A stretch of 9,860 nucleotides of DNA from JBDRGC01 sp043818215 (GTDB taxonomy: Bacteria > Chloroflexota > Anaerolineae > Anaerolineales > UBA11858), in NCBI GenBank assembly GCA_043818215.1, contig JBDRGC010000434.1, positions 1 to 9,860 on the forward strand. The letters are read 5' to 3'. The notes below the pieces were generated by a model, which saw only the letters and a list, made by a program, of their open reading frames with translations, made no database searches and was not told the origin of the DNA. Both the position numbers and the translations under genes were made by a program. This document shows positions 5,233-9,860 of the stretch, piece by piece. Position 1 is the first letter of the stretch. Each line of letters begins with the position of its first letter.

Positions 5233-5990
5233 CCCCCTGGTACGAAGAGAGTTTTGGCCGCGACTATTTGATGTTGTATACCCAGCGCGACATCTCCGAA
5301 GCCCGCGCAAATGTGCAATCCAGCCTCGAATTGCTCTCACTTCAGAGGAACACTCCCGTGCTTGATCTATGCTGCGGAGCGGGGCGGCATTTGCTTGCTC
5401 TTCGCGAATTGGGATTCGAGCGGCTGGTTGGATTAGACCTTTCGAATGAGTTGCTGCAGGTGGCTGCCAACCGATTGGCCGGTGAAGACGATCCGTCTCA
5501 CCATCATATTCCGCTGATCCGAGCAGACATGCGCGCCATCCCGTGCGAGAATCACTTTGCTGCCGTTGTGTCGTTTTTTACATCCTTTGGATATTTCGAG
5601 GCAGATGCAGAAAACCAGGCCGTCTTGGCTTCTGTTCACAACGCACTGAGACCAGGCGGGGTGTTTTTGATGGATTATATCAATCGCGAGCACGTTATTT
5701 CTCATTTGGTTCCGAGCGACGAGCGCACCCTGCCCAATGGCTGCGTACAAAATGTTCGCTACTTGACCGCTGACTGCCGGCGTGTCGAAAAGATGACCAC
5801 AGTCATCACCGGTACTAACGAACGTCAGTTTCACGAGTCGGTGCGCTTATATTCACAAGCAGAGATGCTGGAAAGATTCCAGGCCGCTGGTTTTGTAGAC
5901 GTTAGAAGCTACGGCTCGCTTGATGGACAGGGATTTGGCCCTGAGAGTAAACGATTGATACTAGCAGGCAAAAAAAGTGCTCGCGAATAA
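5229..5990 (+). CDS. Class I SAM methyltransferase, candidate N-methyl-bacillithiol synthase
   Basis: The protein has 253 residues. Its ATG overlaps the previous stop (ATGA), so the two genes are translationally coupled. The Rossmann methyltransferase motifs are clear: motif I VLDLCCGAGRH (44-54), the acidic end of strand 2 GLDLS (68-72, D70), motif III RADMRAIP (98-105), motif IV FAAVVSFFTSFGYF (110-123), and LRPGGVFLMDYIN (140-152). The C-terminal half (LYSQAEMLERFQAAGF, then YGSLDGQGF) is a typical substrate-side cap and last strand. There is no TM segment. Placed directly before bshC-bshB-bshA, it is a strong candidate to N-methylate bacillithiol, the reaction assigned to NmbA in green sulfur bacteria. 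That assignment rests on context and general family type, because the NmbA sequence could not be compared here. Methylation of another small molecule remains possible. Confidence 0.85.
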   Translation: MTPWYEESFGRDYLMLYTQRDISEARANVQSSLELLSLQRNTPVLDLCCGAGRHLLALRELGFERLVGLDLSNELLQVAANRLAGEDDPSHHHIPLIRADMRAIPCENHFAAVVSFFTSFGYFEADAENQAVLASVHNALRPGGVFLMDYINREHVISHLVPSDERTLPNGCVQNVRYLTADCRRVEKMTTVITGTNERQFHESVRLYSQAEMLERFQAAGFVDVRSYGSLDGQGFGPESKRLILAGKKSARE

Positions 5991-6018
5991 ATGCGCTGCT
6001 GGTGTACAAAAGAAATAT

Positions 6019-6179
6019 GTAACTACTCAGCTAGCCCCCCTGCCCCCCAATTTTGGGGGGAACCCGTGTTACTCAACCCAATTTTGGAGAGAACCCGTGT
6101 TGCTCCCCCCAGGATTAGGGGGCAGGGGGGGCGCTTCGGGCGTTGTTTAGCCAAATTCGTTGTCTACCTGAGTAGTCAT
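6019..6179. mobile_element. MITE-like element with TIRs and 8-bp target duplication
   Basis: The ends are imperfect terminal inverted repeats: GTAACTACTCAGCTAG (6019-6034) against the complement of 6164-6179, ATGACTACTCAGGTAG, with 13 of 16 matching. Direct repeats AGAAATAT flank it at 6011-6018 and 6180-6187, consistent with an 8-bp target duplication. The interior is a G/C-run hairpin (AGCCCCCCTGCCCCCC ... GGGGGCAGGGGGGGC) and includes a 31-bp tandem repeat (6048-6078 and 6079-6109, 26 of 31 identical). No transposase is encoded. GTAA ends with 8-bp duplications are features of IS66-family elements, so an IS66-type transposase may have moved it (inference). It lies between the methyltransferase and bshC. 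Confidence 0.75.
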
Positions 6180-6192
6180 AGAAATATAAACC

Positions 6193-7755
6193 ATGACCAA
6201 AATTAACCTGAACGCGTTGCCCGTTATGGCCGAGGAAAAACTGTACTTGGATTATCTGGCTGGCTCAGGGGCGGCTGCCAAATTTTTCACCCATCCACCG
6301 CTGGGCTTTTCGGCCGCGTTGGAGAGCCGGCGGACGTGCACCTACCCGCGGCGGAAACTCTCGCAACTCCTGTCAGAATATAATGCTAAATTGGGTGCCC
6401 ACGCCCACGCCATGTCGAACATAGACGCTCTTAGCAAACCATCCACGTTTTGTGTCATCGGCGGGCAGCAGGCTGGTTTCCTGGGCGGCCCAGTGTATAC
6501 ATGCTACAAAATCATCACCACCATCCGGTTAGCCCAGCATCTTCAAAACACGCTGGGGGAACGATTTGTGCCTGTGTTCTGGCTGGCGAGCGAGGATCAT
6601 GATTTCGACGAAATCAACCATGCCCACTTCATCAAGCGCGACGGCGAAGTGGGAGACGTGAAATTCGAATGGGATCAGGCAGGACGCCCTATTGCCCTTA
6701 TGCCGATCACAGCGGACATACGGCGCGCTTTTGCAGAGTACTTCGAGAAAATCTCACCTGGCCCATACTTATCACAGGTCAAGGAGCGTTTTGCTCCCCA
6801 GGCCGGGGATGATTATTGTACCTGGCAGGCTCGCATCTGGTCGGAACTTTTCTCCGATCACGGTCTGGTGATTGTGGAGCCGAGGACTTTGCGCCCCGCG
6901 GCGTCAGGCTTTTTCCAATTCGCACTGAATCATGTTGATGAAATCTCCCACCGGCTGGACGCGGTTGCCGAACAATTGGATACTGCTGGATACATCCCCG
7001 CTCTGAACCCGGAACGAGCTGGGCAGCTATATACATTCGATTCGAACGGCTATCGGGTGCGGGTGGATGAGCCACGAATCCGCCCCCTTGAGGATTGCGT
7101 TTATTCTACCGATGTTGCGCTGCGCCCCCTATTTGCCGATACCGTGCTGCCGACCGTCGCCAGCGTACTCGGCCCGGGGGAGATATCCTATCACGCCATG
7201 CTCAAGCCGCTTTACGACCTCTTCGATTTGCCCCAGCCGCTTTTTTATCCCCGTAAAAGCTACACTATTTTGACTGGGAGTGAGGCCAAGCGGATTGCCG
7301 AGTACAAAACAAGCCCAACCGCAATCCTGATCAAAACATTGGACACTGATGCTGTTTTCCGCCGCCTGATACCAGAATCCGAGTCAACTGATATTTTCAC
7401 CACAGCGCGCCGGAAGCTCGAAGAGGCCTTCGCTCCCCTGCGTCCTTACGTGGAAGAGATCGACCCTAATCTGGGCAAGGCATGGCAACATGGGTTATCC
7501 AACACGATGAGGGGTTTGGATAATCTCGAACAGGGAACCATAAAAGCTCGGATGAGTCACTTGGGTTTCTCCCGAGGCGAATTACGTCAATTGAGCAACA
7601 TCTTGTTGCCCAAAGACCGGCTGCAGGAGCGTGTCTTCCCGCTGCCCTATTTTATGCAAAGGCATGGAATGAAATTTTTAGACTCGATCTTCTCCGCTGG
7701 GGAAATCGAAGATTTTTCGCATCATATTCTTGTTATGGAGGCTGATAATGACTAA
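6193..7755 (+). CDS. bshC: Bacillithiol biosynthesis protein BshC (putative cysteine-adding enzyme)
   Basis: The protein has 520 residues, near the usual length of about 540. BshC acts last in bacillithiol synthesis and is required, with cysteine, to convert GlcN-malate into the thiol; direct ligase activity has been hard to show in vitro. Family landmarks are VIGGQQAGFLGGPVYTCYK (88-106, nucleotide-binding-like core), VPVFWLASEDHDFDEINH (126-143), and VLGPGEISYHAMLKPLYDLF (about 326-345). A charged helical region (about 370-460) corresponds to the family coiled coil, and the C-terminus is PLPYFMQRHG ... DFSHHILVME. The ATG at 6193 matches the usual BshC N-terminus, but no good Shine-Dalgarno is visible. 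The MITE ends only 13 nt upstream and may have changed the leader. The gene end overlaps bshB by 8 nt. Confidence 0.95.
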   Translation: MTKINLNALPVMAEEKLYLDYLAGSGAAAKFFTHPPLGFSAALESRRTCTYPRRKLSQLLSEYNAKLGAHAHAMSNIDALSKPSTFCVIGGQQAGFLGGPVYTCYKIITTIRLAQHLQNTLGERFVPVFWLASEDHDFDEINHAHFIKRDGEVGDVKFEWDQAGRPIALMPITADIRRAFAEYFEKISPGPYLSQVKERFAPQAGDDYCTWQARIWSELFSDHGLVIVEPRTLRPAASGFFQFALNHVDEISHRLDAVAEQLDTAGYIPALNPERAGQLYTFDSNGYRVRVDEPRIRPLEDCVYSTDVALRPLFADTVLPTVASVLGPGEISYHAMLKPLYDLFDLPQPLFYPRKSYTILTGSEAKRIAEYKTSPTAILIKTLDTDAVFRRLIPESESTDIFTTARRKLEEAFAPLRPYVEEIDPNLGKAWQHGLSNTMRGLDNLEQGTIKARMSHLGFSRGELRQLSNILLPKDRLQERVFPLPYFMQRHGMKFLDSIFSAGEIEDFSHHILVMEADND

Positions 7756-8464
7756 AGTCGATGTTATGGCCTTTGGCGCCCACCCAGATGATATCGAGAT
7801 AAGTTGTGGGGGAACACTGATCAAGCTTTCAGAGATGGGACATTCTGTCGTGCTGGTTGATATGGTGCGTGGTGAGATGGGAACCAGGGGCACGGTGGAA
7901 ACCCGTCAGGCTGAGGCGGCTGAGGCGGCTAAAATCATCGGCGCATTGGCGCGGGAAAATTTGGAACTCGAAGATGGTAATTTGCACACCAGTAAGAATA
8001 CCAAACACAAAGTGGTCGAGGTCATCCGCAAGTACCGCCCACGATTGGTTTTCATACCCTATCATAAAGACCGGCACCCTGACCATTACCACGCCAGCGA
8101 ATTAGCCTATGAGGGTATGTTTTTGGCCGGTTTGACACGCTATGAAACGGGACAAGAAAGTTATCGTCCATCCAAAGTGCTATATTATATGTCCTGGAAT
8201 GAGTTCGAACCGACGTTTATCGTCGACATCAGCAACCAATTCGAACGCAAAATGAAGGCCATCTACGCCTATTCTACCCAGTTCGAACTGGAGGACAATT
8301 TCTATAAGCAAACCCGGCTGACATCGCGTGAATATAATTGGTCGCTTGTTCACCGCATGGGCTACTACGGTTCGTTGATTGGTAAAAAGTATGGGGAAGG
8401 TTTTCTCATCCGTGGCAAGATGGAGGTAGAGAACCCCTTGAATGTTGAGTTTTCAGCGTTTTAA
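7748..8464 (+). CDS. bshB: BshB: GlcNAc-malate deacetylase
   Basis: The protein has 238 residues. The ATG at 7748 is chosen because GGAGG (7737-7741) lies 6 nt upstream and the N-terminus then reads MTKVDVMAFGAHPDD, as in the family; an upstream in-frame start at 7730 is unlikely. It is a zinc-dependent LmbE-type deacetylase that removes acetate from GlcNAc-malate to give GlcN-malate. AHPDD (11-15) supplies zinc ligands H12 and D15 and the catalytic base D14. RHPDHYH (109-115) supplies H113 as third ligand. The BshB1-specific GEMGTRGT (42-49) and the C-terminal YGSLIGKKYGEGF are present, favouring BshB1 over bacillithiol-conjugate amidases. Its start lies inside the bshC 3' end, so translation is coupled. 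Nothing odd is seen. Confidence 0.95.
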   Translation: MTKVDVMAFGAHPDDIEISCGGTLIKLSEMGHSVVLVDMVRGEMGTRGTVETRQAEAAEAAKIIGALARENLELEDGNLHTSKNTKHKVVEVIRKYRPRLVFIPYHKDRHPDHYHASELAYEGMFLAGLTRYETGQESYRPSKVLYYMSWNEFEPTFIVDISNQFERKMKAIYAYSTQFELEDNFYKQTRLTSREYNWSLVHRMGYYGSLIGKKYGEGFLIRGKMEVENPLNVEFSAF

Positions 8465-8482
8465 CGAAGGAGAGAGGCAACA

Positions 8483-9598
8483 ATGCGCATCGGTATTACT
8501 TGTTATCCAACCCATGGGGGCAGCGGTGTTGTGGCTACCGAGCTGGGTAAGCATCTGGCCGAAAATGGTCACGACGTGGCTTTTATCAGTTATGCCACCC
8601 CTTTACGACTGACCGGGCTTCCACCGCGGGTCAGTTTTCACCAGGTTGAAATTGTAGACTATCCTCTGCTCGAACAATTTCCGTATACCCTGGCTCTGGC
8701 TTCCAAGATGGCCGAAGTGGCGCGGATGAAGCAGCTCCAAATTCTTCACGTACACTATGCTATCCCCTTTGCTGCTGCTGCGCTACTGGCCAGACAGATT
8801 GTGCCGGAATTGGATCTAAAAATTGTCACCACTCTGCACGGTACGGATATCACGTTGGTCGGTAATAATCCATCTTTTAGACCGATAACTGCGTTGACAA
8901 TCGAGAGTAGTGATGCTGTTACAGCAGTATCCAACTTTTTGAAAGATGAGACCTACAACCAATTTCAGGTGGAAAAAGAGATTGAAGTCATTTATAACTT
9001 TATCGACCCAGAGCGACACTCTCCTGCAAGCCCACAGTGTATTCCTCACCTTGAATGCCCCAACATATTTACACTAATGCATATCTCCAACTTCCGCCCG
9101 GTCAAGCGCATAGCGGATGTCATCAATATCTTCGCTCGATTCTCAGAAAAATTGAGCGCACGCCTGATCATGGTTGGGGATGGGCCTGATGCTGGTTCGG
9201 CTTGCCAACTGGCTGAGGATTTGGGGCTTGCAGATCGAGTCAAATTCGTCGGCATTGTGGATAGCGTGGCACCTTTACTGCAGGCGGCCAATTTGCTGTT
9301 GCTTCCCAGCCAGACCGAGAGCTTTGGGTTGGTTGCACTTGAAGCAATGGCCAGCGGTGTGCCGGTGATTGCCAGCGATGTCGGTGGCTTGCCAGAGGTG
9401 GTTGAGCATGGAGTTAGCGGTTTTTTGGCCCCCGTCGGAGATGTAGATAAGATGGCGGAATATGCCCTCAAGATTCTATCTGATTGTTCGACCTGTCGGG
9501 CATTTTCTAAAGCAGCGCGTAAGCGGGCGGTTGAGAATTTTGACTACCACGACATTGTCCCACAGTATGAGGCGATCTACGAGCGGGTGTTGAAATGA
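8483..9598 (+). CDS. bshA: BshA: N-acetyl-alpha-D-glucosaminyl L-malate synthase
   Basis: The 371-residue GT4 glycosyltransferase makes GlcNAc-malate from UDP-GlcNAc and L-malate, the first step of bacillithiol synthesis. The N-terminus MRIGITCYPTHGGSGVVATE is diagnostic of BshA, with the malate/UDP loop at GGSG (12-15). TLHGTDITLVG (117-127), HISNFRPVKR (200-209), VGDGP (231-235) and ESFGLVALEAMASGVPVIAS (279-298, EX7E glutamates E279 and E287) complete the GT-B active site, followed by DVGGLPEVVEHG. AGGAG (8468-8472) and GAGAGG (8472-8477) provide the ribosome binding site. The gap from bshB is 18 nt. It is the last gene of the operon, and its stop lies 3 nt from the convergent tatC stop. 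No intrinsic terminator is visible between them, so the two transcripts may overlap. Confidence 0.96.
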   Translation: MRIGITCYPTHGGSGVVATELGKHLAENGHDVAFISYATPLRLTGLPPRVSFHQVEIVDYPLLEQFPYTLALASKMAEVARMKQLQILHVHYAIPFAAAALLARQIVPELDLKIVTTLHGTDITLVGNNPSFRPITALTIESSDAVTAVSNFLKDETYNQFQVEKEIEVIYNFIDPERHSPASPQCIPHLECPNIFTLMHISNFRPVKRIADVINIFARFSEKLSARLIMVGDGPDAGSACQLAEDLGLADRVKFVGIVDSVAPLLQAANLLLLPSQTESFGLVALEAMASGVPVIASDVGGLPEVVEHGVSGFLAPVGDVDKMAEYALKILSDCSTCRAFSKAARKRAVENFDYHDIVPQYEAIYERVLK

Positions 9599-9601
9599 GG
9601 C

Positions 9602-9819
9602 TTAAGATTCCGATGATTTGCTTTTGGCGCGGTTACCTTGGGCGGTATAAACAAGGCCGATGCTCAGGAAGTAGAGCAGGATCATAGGCCCCATTACCAG
9701 CCCCATGTTGACAGGGTCGAGGTTTGGTGTGATGGCGGCAGCCAGCACGGCGATGATTACCACGGCGATACGCCATTGGTTAGCAAGCGTTTTTGCTCGA
9801 ATCAACCCCATCCCAGCGA
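9602..9819 (-). CDS. tatC: TatC C-terminal part (twin-arginine translocase), apparently interrupted
   Basis: TatC is the membrane receptor of the Tat pathway, which exports folded proteins with twin-Arg signals. The 73 codons visible here correspond to the last part of the protein: LAGMGLIRAKTLANQW, then TM helix 5 (WRIAVVIIAVLAAAIT), the conserved loop TPNLDPVNM, TM helix 6 (LVMGPMILLYFLSIGLVY) and a short basic/Ser tail. The frame is open to the window edge. From 9820 outwards, however, the DNA matches the end of the MITE seen at 6019, and the residues encoded there (ERL preceded by a Gly-rich run) do not look like TatC. The gene is therefore probably split by the insertion, with the N-terminal four helices outside the window. 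A downstream ATG at 9811 cannot give a working TatC. Confidence 0.75.
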
Positions 9820-9860
9820 GTAACCGTTCAGCCCCCCCTGCCCCCCAAAGTTGGGGGGCA
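9820..9860. mobile_element. Left end of a second MITE of the same family (partial)
   Basis: GTAACCGTTCAG (9820-9831) matches the terminal GTAACTACTCAG of the element at 6019 in 9 of 12 positions. It is followed by the same AGCCCCCCCTGCCCCCC run and a GGGGGG inverted partner. The element continues past the window. If it made an 8-bp duplication, the copy next to it would be CCCAGCGA (9812-9819). Confidence 0.65.

Noticed and set aside
6031..6135. Repeated C/G runs considered as a CRISPR array or G-quadruplex regulator
   Set aside because: There are only two 31-bp tandem units without spacers, and the runs are the arms of the MITE hairpin. A quadruplex role cannot be judged from sequence alone.
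5991..6206. 71-codon plus-strand frame directly after the methyltransferase
   Set aside because: It is almost wholly MITE sequence and ends inside bshC, with no domain or ribosome binding site.

Overview
This looks like the chromosome of a free-living bacterium of moderate GC content. The best guess is a Chloroflexota (Anaerolineae-like) genome. That rests on the gene set (bacillithiol biosynthesis, TatC, AbiE and HigBA modules) and on the many dispersed hairpin repeats between genes. No rRNA or other marker gene is present, so the placement is an inference.

Positions 1-4550 are accessory DNA built from fragments and small modules. In order they hold: a 130-bp near-perfect hairpin repeat (3-132); an apparent 11-codon stub of a cas7/cse4 gene with its ribosome binding site still intact (274-306); a minus-strand remnant of a GH13 alpha-glucosidase with a large internal deletion and a frame change (310-620); a complete minus-strand HigBA-type toxin-antitoxin operon with promoter/operator and terminator (636-1349); the 3' end of an unidentified minus-strand gene with its own terminator (1438-1749); a small unknown helical protein with a Gly/Asn-rich tail (1960-2418); and a complete AbiEi/AbiEii type IV toxin-antitoxin pair (2683-4342). 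Degenerate inverted repeats built on 'CACGGATTTCACGGAT' lie in three of the gaps.

Positions 4591-9598 are a co-directional metabolic operon for the low-molecular-weight thiol bacillithiol (BSH). The order is: an MBL-fold persulfide-dioxygenase/glyoxalase-II-like enzyme, a class I SAM methyltransferase that overlaps it by 4 nt, then bshC, bshB and bshA. BshA joins UDP-GlcNAc and L-malate, BshB removes the acetyl group, and BshC is the likely cysteine-adding enzyme. The methyltransferase is a good candidate for N-methylating BSH, as NmbA does in green sulfur bacteria. The MBL enzyme probably acts on a thiol conjugate or persulfide. Together these would form a compact 'N-methyl-bacillithiol synthesis plus use' locus.

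A 161-bp MITE-like element (6019-6179) with terminal inverted repeats and an apparent 8-bp target duplication sits inside this operon, just before bshC. A second element with the same left end begins at 9820. It appears to interrupt tatC, whose C-terminal part (9602-9819, minus strand) converges on bshA with 3 nt between the stops.
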